A stretch of 64,000 nucleotides of DNA from Cryobacterium gelidum (GCF_004403985.1 NZ_SOHL01000016.1:1-64000), one strand, 5' to 3'; numbered from the stretch's first letter, positions 27,427-37,267 are shown. Numbers and translations are program-made. The notes: a model not told the origin generated them from the sequence alone.

Positions 27427-28257
27427 GTGAGTCTTCGTCGTTCCATCTACAAGAATCCAGCCCAGCTGCGCCTCATGATCGCGCCCGGTCTGGCCACCGC
27501 GGCCTCGCTCAAGGCTGCCCGCGCGGCCATGGTCGTCGGCGCCACCACTCTCGACATCGACGCCGCGGCCGAGGCCGCGATCCTGGTGCTGGGCGGCAAG
27601 CCCAACTTCAAGCTCGAAGAGGGCTACCACCACACCGTGTGTGCGTCGGTGAACGATGACGTGGTGCACGGCATCCCCTCCGCACGCCGACTCGAAGCCG
27701 GCGACATCGTCTCCATCGACAGCGGCGCGATCATCGAGGGCTGGAACGGCGACGCCGCCTTCAGCTTCGTGCTGCCAGACCCATCACGGCCCGAGGTCGT
27801 GGCCGAACGCCAGAAGCTGTCCGACGTGACCGAGCAGTCGCTCTGGCACGGTATCGCCCGACTGCACACGGCCCGGCACCTGAACGAGGTGGGCGATGCC
27901 ATCGAAGACTATGTGGAATCGCAGGGCACCTACGGAATCCTCACCGACTATGTCGGTCACGGCATCGGCCGCTCCATGCACGAGGCCCCGCCGGTGTTCA
28001 ACTACCGCGTGCGCCAGAAGGGCCCCGACGTGAAGCCGGGCCTGGTCGTCGCCATCGAGCCGATGGTCGTGCTCGGATCGATCGATACCTACACCCGCGA
28101 AGACGACTGGACCGTCGCCACGAGCGACGGCCTGGCCGCCGCGCACTGGGAACACAGCATCGCCGTGCACAAGGACGGCATCTGGGTCCTCACCGCTGAA
28201 GACGGCGGAGCCGCCGGCCTCGCTCCGTTCGGCATCGTTCCCGTCCCGATCGCCTAG
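27427..28257 (+). CDS. map: Methionine aminopeptidase, type I
   Basis: This 276-residue protein removes the N-terminal methionine of new proteins. It begins SLRRSIYKNPAQLRLMIAPG. The pita-bread fold is marked by GYHHTVCASVNDDVVHGIPS, then SIDSGAIIEGWNGDAAFSF (metal-binding aspartates), GHGIGRSMHEAPPV (histidine) and AIEPMVVLGS (glutamate). I chose GTG 27427 because AGGAA precedes it; an upstream ATG at 27367 adds 20 unconserved residues. It converges on the mtlR-like gene with only 3 bp between stops. Confidence 0.97.
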   Translation: MSLRRSIYKNPAQLRLMIAPGLATAASLKAARAAMVVGATTLDIDAAAEAAILVLGGKPNFKLEEGYHHTVCASVNDDVVHGIPSARRLEAGDIVSIDSGAIIEGWNGDAAFSFVLPDPSRPEVVAERQKLSDVTEQSLWHGIARLHTARHLNEVGDAIEDYVESQGTYGILTDYVGHGIGRSMHEAPPVFNYRVRQKGPDVKPGLVVAIEPMVVLGSIDTYTREDDWTVATSDGLAAAHWEHSIAVHKDGIWVLTAEDGGAAGLAPFGIVPVPIA

Positions 28258-28260
28258 CGT

Positions 28261-30174
28261 CTATTTGTCGATGAGGTGCACCAGCTCGTCGATGAAAGAC
28301 GGGAAGTCCACCGAGCGTTTGATCAGACGCTGCACATCGGCGCGCTCGGTGAAGACCTCGACGAACTGGTCGAAGACGGACTGGAACGACGCCCGCCCGG
28401 CAGCGCTGAACGCGATCAGGGCCACCACGTTGACACGACTGTCACCCCAGGGCATGGGGGAGTCGTTGACCGCGATGGCAATGGACGTCTGCTGCGCGGT
28501 CATGGCCATGGCGTGGGGAACGGCGAGGTGGTCGGTGAACGCGGTCGACGACATCCGCTCGCGCTCGATAGCGCCGTCGACGTAGCTCGGGTCGATGAGT
28601 CCGCGCGCGACCATGCGCCCACCGAGTTCGCGGATCATGGCCTGCTCATCGGGGGCGGCGAAGTTACGCAGGTAGAGGGATTCGTCAAAAAACTGCAGCA
28701 AGTCATTCTTGATGTGCGACCTCCGACGAAGCCGGCGCACACGGATGGCCGCCTCGCGGATTCGGTGCACGTCGCGTTCTGTGAGGAACGGCTGGATGAC
28801 AATCACGCCGTCGGACGGGACAGGCGGCTCGATCGTGGTGAGCACGAGGTCGGCGCGGAGGTCTGCCCACGACACGTCACTGCGCGTGACCTGGTCCACG
28901 ATGGTCAAGTCATCGCCGAGAACCCGTTCGATGCGCTGACGCAACTGCACGTGCATCGTGTAGTAGTTGGGGCAGACGATCACGCAGGTGACGAGTTGCT
29001 CAGATTGCGAATGCTGTTCCAGGTACGACCCGACGTGCATCGCAATGTAGGCGATCTCGTCGTCGTTGATGTGGATCTGCTCCTGGCGCTGCAGTTCGCT
29101 CGCGATGTACACGGCGAGTTCGTAGATCATCGGATAGGCGGTCTTGATCGACCGGGTGAGCGGGTTCCGTGAGTAATCCCGCGTCTGGGCGCGATCGATG
29201 AGGTTGCGCACGTGCAGCGTGAGTCGGGTGATGAAATCCTCGTCGGCCAGGTCGACAAGGTACTCCTCGCTGGCCTGGGCCACGATGCGACGCACGACCT
29301 CGAGGTCCCCGGCGCGGGCGACGGATGCGCTGATCGCGTCGGTGGCCTCGTCGTGTCCGGGCGTCACAACCCGGGTCTGGAGAAGGAGCACGAGATAGGC
29401 GAGGTCGGTGAAATCAAGCACGACACCGAAATGGGTGTCGATGAGACTGGCCAAAGCGACCGTGAGGTGTCCGCCGGCGGCTGGTGCTTCGTCGGCCCGG
29501 GCGGCGGCGCGCTTGCTCACCCTGTCCACGGCGATGGCCACGTGCAGCAGAACATTGTTGGTGCCGTACTCATTCACGAAATAACCCTGTGCGTCGAGCA
29601 TGGCGATCAGGTCGGTCTTGAACGCACCGAGGCTGTCGGACGCGAATTCCTTCTGGATCGCCGCGAGTTCGAGGAAACCGCGGGCGGACTCTTCACGGAA
29701 CATCCGGCTGATCAGGCGGCGTCGGTCGGTTTCGGATCCGAGAAGGGTCACTTCGCTGCCGTGGCGGGCCAGGGAGAGTCCCGTGTCTGGCAGGAGTGCG
29801 CGCACGCGGGACAGGTCGGCCTCGACGGTGGAGTCGCTCACGAAGGTGTCGGCCGCGAGCTCATAGACATCGAGGCCTTCTGCCGAGTCGATGAGGCGAC
29901 GAACCAGCTGGTACAGACGGCGCTGCGGCGTGTCCGTCTCGGGGGGCCGCCTCGGCGGTACTGCACGGAAGGCCGTGTAGGCCTCACGGTTGACGCGGTA
30001 GCCGGCCGGCCCGGACTCGATCACCTCGAGCGGATCGGCCGCCGACTTCACGCTCGTGACGTAGCTGCGCACGGTGCGCGGAGTCACGCCGAGGTGCTCG
30101 GCCAGTTCACCCGCCGTGACCCAGGCCGGGGAGCGGAAGAGGTAGTCGAGCATCCTCGAGTGCTTGTCGCTCAT
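28261..30174 (-). CDS. mtlR: PRD-domain mannitol operon regulator (MtlR-like, with EIIB and EIIA)
   Basis: This 637-residue transcription activator of the BglG/MtlR class senses PTS phosphorylation. From N to C it carries an HTH (MLDYLFRSPAWVTAGELAEH), a second HTH, PRD1, PRD2 with the histidine of IAYIAMHVGSYLE, a Gat-type EIIB domain (TCVIVCPNYYTMHVQLRQ) and a C-terminal mannitol-type EIIA domain (DHLAVPHAMAM, active His). PTS phosphates on these histidines and the EIIB cysteine normally set its activity. I chose ATG 30174 because AAGG precedes it; a start at 30207 is possible. It is divergent from the mannitol operon, whose regulator it should be. Confidence 0.85.
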   Translation of the reverse strand: MSDKHSRMLDYLFRSPAWVTAGELAEHLGVTPRTVRSYVTSVKSAADPLEVIESGPAGYRVNREAYTAFRAVPPRRPPETDTPQRRLYQLVRRLIDSAEGLDVYELAADTFVSDSTVEADLSRVRALLPDTGLSLARHGSEVTLLGSETDRRRLISRMFREESARGFLELAAIQKEFASDSLGAFKTDLIAMLDAQGYFVNEYGTNNVLLHVAIAVDRVSKRAAARADEAPAAGGHLTVALASLIDTHFGVVLDFTDLAYLVLLLQTRVVTPGHDEATDAISASVARAGDLEVVRRIVAQASEEYLVDLADEDFITRLTLHVRNLIDRAQTRDYSRNPLTRSIKTAYPMIYELAVYIASELQRQEQIHINDDEIAYIAMHVGSYLEQHSQSEQLVTCVIVCPNYYTMHVQLRQRIERVLGDDLTIVDQVTRSDVSWADLRADLVLTTIEPPVPSDGVIVIQPFLTERDVHRIREAAIRVRRLRRRSHIKNDLLQFFDESLYLRNFAAPDEQAMIRELGGRMVARGLIDPSYVDGAIERERMSSTAFTDHLAVPHAMAMTAQQTSIAIAVNDSPMPWGDSRVNVVALIAFSAAGRASFQSVFDQFVEVFTERADVQRLIKRSVDFPSFIDELVHLIDK

Positions 30175-30233
30175 TGCGCCTTGTTCTGTGTCGTGCGGTC
30201 CCATCATATTGATCTTATCTGCCGAACCCGAGG

Positions 30234-30303
30234 GTTTCCGGGGGTGCGGAAACGAGTCTGGTGGCCCCCGGACGAGGCGCCCGGCAGACTGTTCTGAGTC
30301 TGC
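30234..30303 (+). promoter_or_regulatory. Two dyad operators in the mtlR/mtl divergent region
   Basis: Two perfect inverted repeats of the same geometry lie here: GTTTCCG-N6-CGGAAAC (30234-30253) and GCAGACT-N6-AGTCTGC (30284-30303). Both have 7-bp arms and a 6-bp spacer, with centres 50 bp apart (about five helical turns). They may bind the regulator, or form RNA hairpins in the leader. They sit within the only 157-bp gap separating mtlR from the operon. Confidence 0.45.
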
Positions 30304-30331
30304 TGTGCGTCGACGACGAAAGGGTGAATCG

Positions 30332-30643
30332 ATGAGGATTCATATTGTGTGTGGCGCCGGTGCGTCCAGCACATTCGTGGCGCTGCGGCTCCGCAAGAGC
30401 GCGGCGGCCCGGGGCATTGCGACTCAGGTGACCGCCGGAAGCGAATCAGATCTGGCGAGCATGCTGCCGGTCATCGATGTGCTCCTCGTGGGTCCGCATC
30501 TGGAAGCGTTGTTTGCCCGGATCCAGCAGCAGGCCGCAGCGGCCGACGTGCGGGCCAGCTTGATGTCCACAACGGTCTTCACCGCTCGCGACGGCGAAGA
30601 GGCCCTCGACCTGGCCCTCGTGGCGGCCGGCACCCGCTCATGA
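30332..30643 (+). CDS. Lone PTS EIIB protein (lactose/cellobiose type)
   Basis: This small protein of 103 residues has the IIB signature at the very start: MRIHIVCGAGASSTF, with Cys7 as phospho-acceptor in a P-loop-like turn. The remaining Rossmann-like fold has SMLPVIDVLLVGPHLEALFA. There is no matching EIIC in the window, although the mannitol EIICB at 32694 already has its own IIB domain. It may phosphorylate or relay to the regulator instead of a sugar. It is the first gene of the operon, with AAAGGG upstream. Confidence 0.75.
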   Translation: MRIHIVCGAGASSTFVALRLRKSAAARGIATQVTAGSESDLASMLPVIDVLLVGPHLEALFARIQQQAAAADVRASLMSTTVFTARDGEEALDLALVAAGTRS

Positions 30644-30705
30644 CTCCGGCAGACCAGCACTCCCAACACATGCCGCATAACGTACACGCAACGAAAGGCA
30701 CCGCA

Positions 30706-30972
30706 ATGCTCGAACGAACGGTTCTCATCGGCTCGACCAACGGACTGCACGCTCGCCCGGCGAAACTCTTCAGCCAGGCCGCAGCGGTCGCGGGTATTCC
30801 CGTCACGCTCACCAAAACCGGCGGCAAGACCGTGAACGCCGCAAGCATCCTCGGCGTCATCTCCCTCGGCATCGGCCACGGTGACGAGGTCACCCTTGCG
30901 GCCGACGGTGACGCGGCCGAGACTATCCTCGACGAGCTGGCCGGGCTGCTGCTCATCGACCACGACGCCTAA
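30706..30972 (+). CDS. ptsH: Phosphocarrier protein HPr
   Basis: This 88-residue HPr has the active histidine 15 in STNGLHARPAK, followed by the regulatory serine region GGKTVNAASILGVISLG (Ser47). HPr carries phosphate from EI to the sugar-specific EIIA domains. Its place inside a mannitol operon, next to EI, means the general PTS phosphate chain may be controlled with this sugar. AAAGG precedes the ATG. EI starts 9 bp after the stop. Confidence 0.95.
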   Translation: MLERTVLIGSTNGLHARPAKLFSQAAAVAGIPVTLTKTGGKTVNAASILGVISLGIGHGDEVTLAADGDAAETILDELAGLLLIDHDA

Positions 30973-30981
30973 GGTCTGCGC

Positions 30982-32697
30982 ATGGAACTGCAGGGAATCG
31001 GAATCGGTCAGGGTGTCGTTGTGGGCCGGGTCGTGCGCATGCCCGACCCGATGCCCGACCCCGTCGCCGCACCCAGCGCTCTGACACCGGCGGAAGAGGG
31101 CGACCGGGTCGCCAAAGCCCTCGGCGCCGTTGCAGCCGACCTCCTCGCCCGCGCGGCGCGGGCCGGTGGAATGGCCGGCGAGGTGCTCGAGGCCCAGTCC
31201 ATGATGGCCGAGGACCCCAGCCTCGTTGACGACGTCACGCTGCGGCTCGCCGCCGGCGCGACCGCCGAGCGAGCGGTCTTCGAGGCCTTCGCGGCCTTCC
31301 GTGACATGCTGACCGAGCTCGGCGGCTACATGGCCGAGCGGGCGGGCGACCTCGACGACGTCTCGCAGCGAGTCGTCGCGCGTCTCCGGGGAGTCTCGGC
31401 GCCCGGGGTACCCGACCGGGGACATCCGTTCATTCTCGTGGCTCGCGACCTGGCTCCGGCCGACACCGCCACCCTCGACCTGAGCCAGGTGCTCGGCCTC
31501 ATCACGCTCGACGGGGGTCCTACCTCGCACACCGCCATTTTGGCACGCGAGAAGTCCATTGTGGCCATCGTGCGCACGAATGGTGCGGCGGGCCTCGCCG
31601 ATGGTGACGAGGTCATTCTCGACGCCGCGAACAACCTGGTGATCACATCACCCAGTGCCGAGCAACTCTCCGAGGCCCACGCACGTGTGGCCGCTCGGGC
31701 GGCCCGCGCGCTCGCGCCGGTGTCACCGGGCCGCCTCGCGGACGGCACCCCCATTCCGCTGCTGTCGAACCTCGGGTCGGCCGACGGCGCGGCCGCGGCC
31801 GTCGCCCTCGGCGCGGAGGGCGTTGGCCTGTTCCGTACCGAATTCCTGTTTCTCGACGCCGTCACCGCGCCGACCGTGGCCGAGCAGCGCACCGAATACG
31901 AGCGGATGCTGCGCGCCTTCCCCGGCAAGAAGGTCGTGGTACGTGCACTGGATGCCGGGGCGGACAAGCCGCTGGCCTTCCTCAACGACGCCCGCGAAGA
32001 CAACCCGGCCCTCGGTCTGCGGGGACTGCGCGCGCTGCGCGCGTCCGAGCAGATCCTGCGCGACCAACTCGAAGCGCTCGCCCAGGCGGATGCCGCCACC
32101 GACGCCGAGCTGTGGGTGATGGCACCGATGGTCGCCACCGTCGAGGAGACCCGCTACTTCGTGGCACTCGCGCGCGAACTCGGACTCAGGACCGCCGGGG
32201 TGATGGTCGAGATCCCTGCCGCCGCGCTTCTCGCCGATCGCATCCTGCGACACGCCGACTTTGCCTCGATCGGTACGAACGACCTCACCCAGTACACGCT
32301 CGCGGCCGACCGCCTGCTCGGCTCCGTGGCCGCCTTCCAAGACCCGTGGAACCCCGCGGTATTGCGCCTGGTGGCCGAGGTCGGTGCCGCCGGTGCCGCG
32401 CTCGGCAAGCCCGTCGGCGTGTGCGGTGAGGCCGCCGCGGATCCGCTGCTCGCCGTGGTGCTCGTCGGCCTGGGTGCAACGAGCCTCTCGATGTCCGCTT
32501 CAGCCCTCGCCGACGTACGAGCGACCCTGGCGGACTTCACGAGTGCGCAGGCCCGGCTGTTGGCCGAGCTTGCCCTCGAAGCCGAGGATGCGGCATCCGC
32601 CCGCGAAGTGGTCACGACCCGGGCTGCCAAATTTCTTGATTCATCTTCTCGTTTTGAACCTTCCCCGACAGCACACCCTAGAAAGGTACTGAAATGA
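30982..32697 (+). CDS. ptsI: PTS enzyme I
   Basis: This 571-residue enzyme phosphorylates HPr with phosphoenolpyruvate. The phosphohistidine domain has LDGGPTSHTAILAREKSI (His183). The PEP-binding barrel carries GVGLFRTEFLFLD, LGLRGLRALRASEQILRDQL, GVMVEIPAAALLAD and the catalytic cysteine region PVGVCGEAAADP. Its sequence is rich in Ala and Asp, like the rest of this GC-rich genome. The end overlaps the mtlA start by four bases (ATGA), so the two are coupled. Confidence 0.95.
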   Translation: MELQGIGIGQGVVVGRVVRMPDPMPDPVAAPSALTPAEEGDRVAKALGAVAADLLARAARAGGMAGEVLEAQSMMAEDPSLVDDVTLRLAAGATAERAVFEAFAAFRDMLTELGGYMAERAGDLDDVSQRVVARLRGVSAPGVPDRGHPFILVARDLAPADTATLDLSQVLGLITLDGGPTSHTAILAREKSIVAIVRTNGAAGLADGDEVILDAANNLVITSPSAEQLSEAHARVAARAARALAPVSPGRLADGTPIPLLSNLGSADGAAAAVALGAEGVGLFRTEFLFLDAVTAPTVAEQRTEYERMLRAFPGKKVVVRALDAGADKPLAFLNDAREDNPALGLRGLRALRASEQILRDQLEALAQADAATDAELWVMAPMVATVEETRYFVALARELGLRTAGVMVEIPAAALLADRILRHADFASIGTNDLTQYTLAADRLLGSVAAFQDPWNPAVLRLVAEVGAAGAALGKPVGVCGEAAADPLLAVVLVGLGATSLSMSASALADVRATLADFTSAQARLLAELALEAEDAASAREVVTTRAAKFLDSSSRFEPSPTAHPRKVLK

Positions 32698-34184
32698 CGA
32701 CGACGTCAGCCGACACCAAGCGAACGGGCACTCGCGTGCACGTGCAGCGCTTTGGCACATTCCTCAGCGGAATGGTCATGCCCAACATTCCCGCTTTCAT
32801 CGCGTGGGGGCTGATCACCGCGCTGTTCATCCCCACCGGATGGACCCCCAACGAGACGTTCGCAACCCTCGTCGACCCGATGATCATCTACATGCTGCCG
32901 CTGCTGATCGCCAACACGGGTGGGCGCATGATCTATGACACCCGCGGTGGCGTGGTCGCCACGATCGCCACGATGGGTGTGATCGTCGGCAGCAGCATAC
33001 CGATGTTCATCGGAGCCATGATCGTGGGCCCGCTCGCTGCCTACCTTCTCAAGAAGGTCGACAGCATCTGGGAGGGCAAGATCAAGGCCGGCTTCGAGAT
33101 GCTCGTGAACAACTTCACGGCTGGAATCCTCGGTGCCATCCTCGCTCTCGGCGCGTTCGTCGGCATCGCCCCGCTCGTGACCGGGCTGAGCAAACTGCTC
33201 GAAACCGGTGTCGACTTTCTGATCGCCAACGGATTGCTGCCCCTCGCGAGCATCCTGATCGAACCGGGCAAGGTGCTCTTCCTCAATAACGCCATCAACC
33301 ACGGCGTGCTCACCCCGCTCGGCGTGCAGCAGGTATCCGACACCGGCAAGTCGATCCTGTTCCTGCTCGAGGCCAACCCTGGCCCCGGACTGGGCATCCT
33401 GCTCGCGTTCACATTCTTTGGAACCGGCATTGCCCGGGCCAGCGCGCCCGGCGCAATCATCATCCAGTTCCTCGGCGGCATCCACGAGATCTACTTCCCC
33501 TACGTGCTCATGAAGCCGATCCTCATCCTGGCCGCCATTGGCGGCGGTATGACCGGTGTGGCCATCAACGTGGCGTTCGCCACCGGTCTGCGCGCTCCCG
33601 CCTCGCCCGGCAGCATCTTCGCCGTGCTCTTCCAGACGTCGCCCGACAGCTACATCGGCGTCATCCTGTCGGTCATCGGTGCGGCAACGGTCTCCTTCCT
33701 GATCGCCGCCGTCATCCTGCGCGCCAGCCGTCGCCGTGACCTCGCTGATGGTGCCGGTCTCGACCTGACCGCCGCCGTGGCGAAGACCCAGGCCAACAAG
33801 GGCAAATCCAGTTCGGTACTCGGCAGCCTCGTCGGCTCCACCGCAACGGATGCCGCAGCCGGCGGCAACGCCGCCACTCGCGACCTCCGCAACATCGTGT
33901 TCGCCTGCGACGCCGGAATGGGCTCGAGTGCGATGGGCGCCTCCGTGCTGCGCAACAAGATCAAGAAGGCCGGCATCGCGGGAATCACGGTGACCAACCA
34001 GGCCATCGCCAACCTCGACGGCAGCGCCGACCTCGTGATCACGCACCAGGACCTGACCGACCGTGCGCGGGCCAAGTCACCCGACTCCGTGCATGTCTCC
34101 GTCGACAACTTCATGAACAGCCCGAAATACGACGAAGTCGTGGGCATGCTCGAGCGCCAGACCAACGAAGGAGTCATCTCATGA
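32694..34184 (+). CDS. mtlA: PTS mannitol transporter EIICB
   Basis: This 496-residue mannitol permease has eight or so membrane spans in IIC, the substrate-channel signature [14 protein letters not shown] (GIHE at 262-265), and a IIB domain after a Gly/Ala/Asn linker near residue 385. The phosphocysteine is Cys405 in [16 protein letters not shown]. The IIA part is a separate gene (mtlF), an arrangement seen in many Gram-positive bacteria. It moves mannitol in and phosphorylates it to mannitol 1-phosphate. It overlaps both neighbours by four bases. Confidence 0.95.
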   Translation: MTTTSADTKRTGTRVHVQRFGTFLSGMVMPNIPAFIAWGLITALFIPTGWTPNETFATLVDPMIIYMLPLLIANTGGRMIYDTRGGVVATIATMGVIVGSSIPMFIGAMIVGPLAAYLLKKVDSIWEGKIKAGFEMLVNNFTAGILGAILALGAFVGIAPLVTGLSKLLETGVDFLIANGLLPLASILIEPGKVLFLNNAINHGVLTPLGVQQVSDTGKSILFLLEANPGPGLGILLAFTFFGTGIARASAPGAIIIQFLGGIHEIYFPYVLMKPILILAAIGGGMTGVAINVAFATGLRAPASPGSIFAVLFQTSPDSYIGVILSVIGAATVSFLIAAVILRASRRRDLADGAGLDLTAAVAKTQANKGKSSSVLGSLVGSTATDAAAGGNAATRDLRNIVFACDAGMGSSAMGASVLRNKIKKAGIAGITVTNQAIANLDGSADLVITHQDLTDRARAKSPDSVHVSVDNFMNSPKYDEVVGMLERQTNEGVIS

Positions 34185-34618
34185 GTCAGATCCTCGAACC
34201 CCGCAACCTGATTGCCCGCGGAACGGCCCGCACGCGCGACGAGGCGATACGCGAGGCCGGCGGCCTGCTCGTGGCATCCGGCGCCGTGAGCGACGACTAC
34301 GTGGCGTCCATGTTCGAGCGCGAAGCATCCGTTTCGACGTACATGGGCAACTTCCTTGCCATCCCGCACGGTACGAACGACGCGAAGGAGTCGATCCTGC
34401 GCAGCGCCCTGTCGCTCGTGCGCTACGCCGAGCCGATCGACTGGAACGGCGAGCCGGTGCGCTTCGCCGTCGGCATCGCGGGGCTCAACAACGAGCACCT
34501 CGAGATCCTTTCCAAGATCGCCATCGTGTTCTCCGACGAAGACGAGGTGGCCAAACTCATCGACGCCGGCACGGCCGAAGAGATTTACGCCCTGCTCGAG
34601 GAGGTCAACGCAGAATGA
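34181..34618 (+). CDS. mtlF: PTS mannitol EIIA
   Basis: This 145-residue IIA protein has its active histidine 63 in the motif [14 protein letters not shown]. It takes phosphate from HPr and passes it to the IIB domain of the EIICB protein. The EIIA domain at the end of the divergent regulator has the same motif type (AVPHAM). The gene overlaps mtlA and mtlD by four bases at each end, so the whole set is coupled. Confidence 0.95.
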   Translation: MSQILEPRNLIARGTARTRDEAIREAGGLLVASGAVSDDYVASMFEREASVSTYMGNFLAIPHGTNDAKESILRSALSLVRYAEPIDWNGEPVRFAVGIAGLNNEHLEILSKIAIVFSDEDEVAKLIDAGTAEEIYALLEEVNAE

Positions 34619-35763
34619 AGGCCATTCACTTCGGCGCGGGCAACATCGGGCGCGGCTTCGTCGGACTCCTGCTGCACGAAGCCGGGTACGAGGTGGTCTT
34701 CGCCGACGTGAATTCGACCCTCATCGACGCGCTGCACGCCGCACCCAGCTATGAGGTGCACGAGAAGGGGGAGGGGGCCCGCCAGCACACGGTGCAGGGT
34801 TTCCGCGCCATCAACAGCGCCACCGACAGCGAGGCGCTGATCGACGAGATCGCCACCGCCGACGTCGTGACGACGGCCGTCGGACCGAACATTCTCAAGT
34901 TCGTCGCCCCGCTCATCGCGGCCGGGCTGGCTCGCCGGGCAGCGTCGCTGCCGCCGCTCGCCGTGATGGCGTGCGAGAACGCCATCAACGCCACCGACCT
35001 GCTCGCCGAGCACGTGCACAGCCACGTGACCGGTGCCGACTGGCCGGCCGTTTCGGCGCGCGCCGCCTTCGCGAATACGGCCGTCGACCGCATCGTGCCC
35101 AACCAGGCAGCGGATGCGGGCCTCACGGTGACGGTGGAGGCCTTCTACGAGTGGGTCATCGAGCGCGGCCCATTCGGCGATGCGGTTCCGGTCATTCCGG
35201 GAGCCACGTTCGTGGACAACCTCCTGCCCTATATCGAGCGCAAGCTCTTCACGGTGAACACCGGGCACGCCACCATCGCCTACCTCGGCAGCCGGGCCGG
35301 CGTCAGCACGATCGCAGAGGCGCTCGACGTGCCGACCGTCGTGGCGGCCGCCCGCGCCGTGCTCGAAGAGACGTCGGCGCTACTGGTTGCCAAGCACGGA
35401 CTCGACGAGGCCGCCCAGCGCAACTACCGTGAGAAGATCATCGTTCGGTTCAGCAACCCGGCCCTGCTCGACACCGTCGAACGAGTGGGCCGCCAGCCGC
35501 TGCGCAAGCTCAGCCGCAACGAGCGGTTCATCGGCCCGGCCGCGGAATTGATCGAATCGGGCTTCATACCCGAAGCGCTGTTGGGCGCCATCGGTGCGGT
35601 GCTGCGCTTTGACGTTGCGGCCGACGAGCAGAGCGTCGAGCTGCAACGGATGCTCCGGGCCGAAAGCGCGGAGCACGTGGTTCTGCAGGTGTGCGGGCTC
35701 GATGCGGCGCATCCACTCTTCGCGTCGATCGTGCTCGAGGTACGACGCGCGCAGGGATTATAG
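34615..35763 (+). CDS. mtlD: Mannitol-1-phosphate 5-dehydrogenase
   Basis: This 382-residue enzyme oxidises mannitol 1-phosphate to fructose 6-phosphate with NAD. It begins [20 protein letters not shown], the N-terminal dinucleotide-binding fold. [19 protein letters not shown] follows, then [20 protein letters not shown] and [12 protein letters not shown], the polyol-dehydrogenase active-site region. It is the last gene of the operon, and a short hairpin and the infA promoter follow within 127 bp. Confidence 0.95.
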   Translation: MKAIHFGAGNIGRGFVGLLLHEAGYEVVFADVNSTLIDALHAAPSYEVHEKGEGARQHTVQGFRAINSATDSEALIDEIATADVVTTAVGPNILKFVAPLIAAGLARRAASLPPLAVMACENAINATDLLAEHVHSHVTGADWPAVSARAAFANTAVDRIVPNQAADAGLTVTVEAFYEWVIERGPFGDAVPVIPGATFVDNLLPYIERKLFTVNTGHATIAYLGSRAGVSTIAEALDVPTVVAAARAVLEETSALLVAKHGLDEAAQRNYREKIIVRFSNPALLDTVERVGRQPLRKLSRNERFIGPAAELIESGFIPEALLGAIGAVLRFDVAADEQSVELQRMLRAESAEHVVLQVCGLDAAHPLFASIVLEVRRAQGL

Positions 35764-35769
35764 GACTGA

Positions 35770-35785
35770 ATTGCCAAAAGGCAAT
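35770..35785 (+). terminator. Small hairpin after mtlD
   Basis: The perfect 6-bp stem ATTGCC-AAAA-GGCAAT begins 7 bp after the mtlD stop. It is weak and has no T run, so termination here would be inefficient. The -35 of the putative infA promoter is embedded in its left arm and loop. Confidence 0.35.
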
Positions 35786-35800
35786 CTCATACCATAAGAT
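35771..35800 (+). promoter_or_regulatory. Putative infA promoter
   Basis: TTGCCA at 35771-35776 resembles a -35 and TAAGAT at 35795-35800 a -10, with an 18-bp spacer. It lies about 90 bp upstream of infA. Confidence 0.5.
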
Positions 35801-35889
35801 AGATCCTTGGTGTCTGGTGTCGCCCTTTTCGGGCATGTCCGGCATCAATCCCGCATGACCAGCAATCAATACAGAGCGACAGTGAGGGT

Positions 35890-36111
35890 ATGGCCAAAAA
35901 AGACGGTGTCATCGAAATCGAGGGCGCAGTAGTCGAAGCTCTGCCCAACGCGATGTTTCGCGTTGAGCTGTCAAACGGCCACCGAGTCCTTGCCCACATC
36001 TCGGGCAAGATGCGTCAGCACTACATCCGCATCCTCCCGGAGGACCGCGTGATCGTCGAGTTGAGTCCTTACGATCTGACCCGTGGCCGGATCGTCTACC
36101 GCTACAAGTAA
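35890..36111 (+). CDS. infA: Translation initiation factor IF-1
   Basis: This 73-residue OB-fold protein occupies the A site during initiation. It reads [20 protein letters not shown], then [20 protein letters not shown] and [20 protein letters not shown], ending RIVYRYK. It is the first gene of the alpha-operon region, 126 bp after mtlD. rpmJ follows after 67 bp. Confidence 0.98.
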   Translation: MAKKDGVIEIEGAVVEALPNAMFRVELSNGHRVLAHISGKMRQHYIRILPEDRVIVELSPYDLTRGRIVYRYK

Positions 36112-36178
36112 CGACTGCTGTAAGTAACGGCCTTCGGCATCCCGAGGGTACGAAGACAGCGAAAAACAAGGAATCACC

Positions 36179-36292
36179 ATGAAGGTCAAGCCCAGCGTCA
36201 AAAAGATCTGTGACAAGTGCAAGGTCATCCGCCGTAACGGCAACGTGATGGTCATCTGCGAGAACCCCCGTCACAAGCAGCGCCAGGGTTAA
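36179..36292 (+). CDS. rpmJ: Ribosomal protein L36
   Basis: This 37-residue protein begins [18 protein letters not shown]. It has C-x2-C (Cys11 and Cys14), Cys27 in VMVICENP and His32, so it is the zinc-binding form of L36. The end is RHKQRQG. AAGGA lies 7 bp upstream of the ATG. rpsM follows after 142 bp. Confidence 0.97.
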   Translation: MKVKPSVKKICDKCKVIRRNGNVMVICENPRHKQRQG

Positions 36293-36434
36293 ATTTCGTC
36301 GCGATTCGTCGCTTCGAGACTCACCTGAGTACCACAGATAGATAGCAGTTCCGGGAGCCCTTCGGGGTGACACCATCGGCTGGAGGCCGGTGTACAGGAG
36401 CTGTTACAGACCTCCATCACTAACAGGAGACACA

Positions 36435-36809
36435 ATGGCACGTCTAGCCGGCGTCGACATCCCGCGCGATAAGCGCGTGGAAGTTGCATTGACTTACATT
36501 TACGGTGTTGGCCGTACGAGGGCCCTCAAGACCCTCGCCGACACTGGTATCGACGGAAACATCCGCGTCAAGGATTTGAGCGACGACCAGCTCGTCCTCC
36601 TCCGCGACTACGTCGAGGGTACCTTCAAGGTTGAGGGTGACCTCCGCCGTGAGGTTGCCGCCGACATCCGCCGCAAGGTTGAAATTGGCAGCTACGAGGG
36701 CATTCGCCACCGCAAGGGCCTGCCCGTGCGCGGTCAGCGCACCAAAACCAACGCTCGCACCCGCAAGGGCCCGAAGCGCACCGTAGCCGGCAAGAAGAAG
36801 GCGCGCTAG
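36435..36809 (+). CDS. rpsM: Ribosomal protein S13
   Basis: This 124-residue S13 protein forms bridges in the head of the small subunit. It begins [20 protein letters not shown] and has [20 protein letters not shown], then [20 protein letters not shown] and the basic tail. AGGAGA precedes the ATG. An in-frame ATG 45 bp upstream does not give S13-like residues. Confidence 0.98.
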   Translation: MARLAGVDIPRDKRVEVALTYIYGVGRTRALKTLADTGIDGNIRVKDLSDDQLVLLRDYVEGTFKVEGDLRREVAADIRRKVEIGSYEGIRHRKGLPVRGQRTKTNARTRKGPKRTVAGKKKAR

Positions 36810-36854
36810 GCCCCGGCCTAGCCCGCTAACGCCTTTAGGATTCAGGAGAAATTC

Positions 36855-37253
36855 ATGGCACAACCCAAGTCGGCCGTACGGAAGCCGCGTAAGAAAGAAA
36901 AGAAGAACATCGCTGTGGGCCAGGCCCACATCAAGAGCACCTTCAACAACACGATCGTGTCGATCACCGACACGACCGGAGCTGTCATCAGCTGGGCCTC
37001 GTCGGGCCAGGTTGGTTTCAAGGGTTCGCGCAAGTCGACCCCCTTCGCCGCACAGCTGGCCGCCGAATCGGCCGCCCGCCAGGCGCAGGAACACGGCATG
37101 AAGAAGGTTGACGTCTTCGTCAAGGGACCCGGCTCAGGCCGCGAGACCGCGATCCGTTCGCTGCAGGCCGCTGGCCTCGAGGTCGGTTCGATCAACGACG
37201 TGACGCCCCAGGCCCACAACGGATGCCGTCCGCCGAAGCGCCGCCGCGTCTAA
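36855..37253 (+). CDS. rpsK: Ribosomal protein S11
   Basis: This 132-residue S11 protein is part of the mRNA exit platform. It has [20 protein letters not shown], then [20 protein letters not shown] and [18 protein letters not shown] at the end, all conserved. The glycine-asparagine NG in [10 protein letters not shown] is the site of isoaspartate formation known in other bacteria. rpoA follows 133 bp downstream, past a terminator-like hairpin. Confidence 0.98.
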   Translation: MAQPKSAVRKPRKKEKKNIAVGQAHIKSTFNNTIVSITDTTGAVISWASSGQVGFKGSRKSTPFAAQLAAESAARQAQEHGMKKVDVFVKGPGSGRETAIRSLQAAGLEVGSINDVTPQAHNGCRPPKRRRV

Positions 37254-37267
37254 AGCACACGCTGTCA

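Noticed and set aside
32706-34046. 446-codon antisense frame in mtlA
   Set aside because: It is a shadow of GC-rich coding sequence; the mannitol EIICB on the plus strand has clear motifs.
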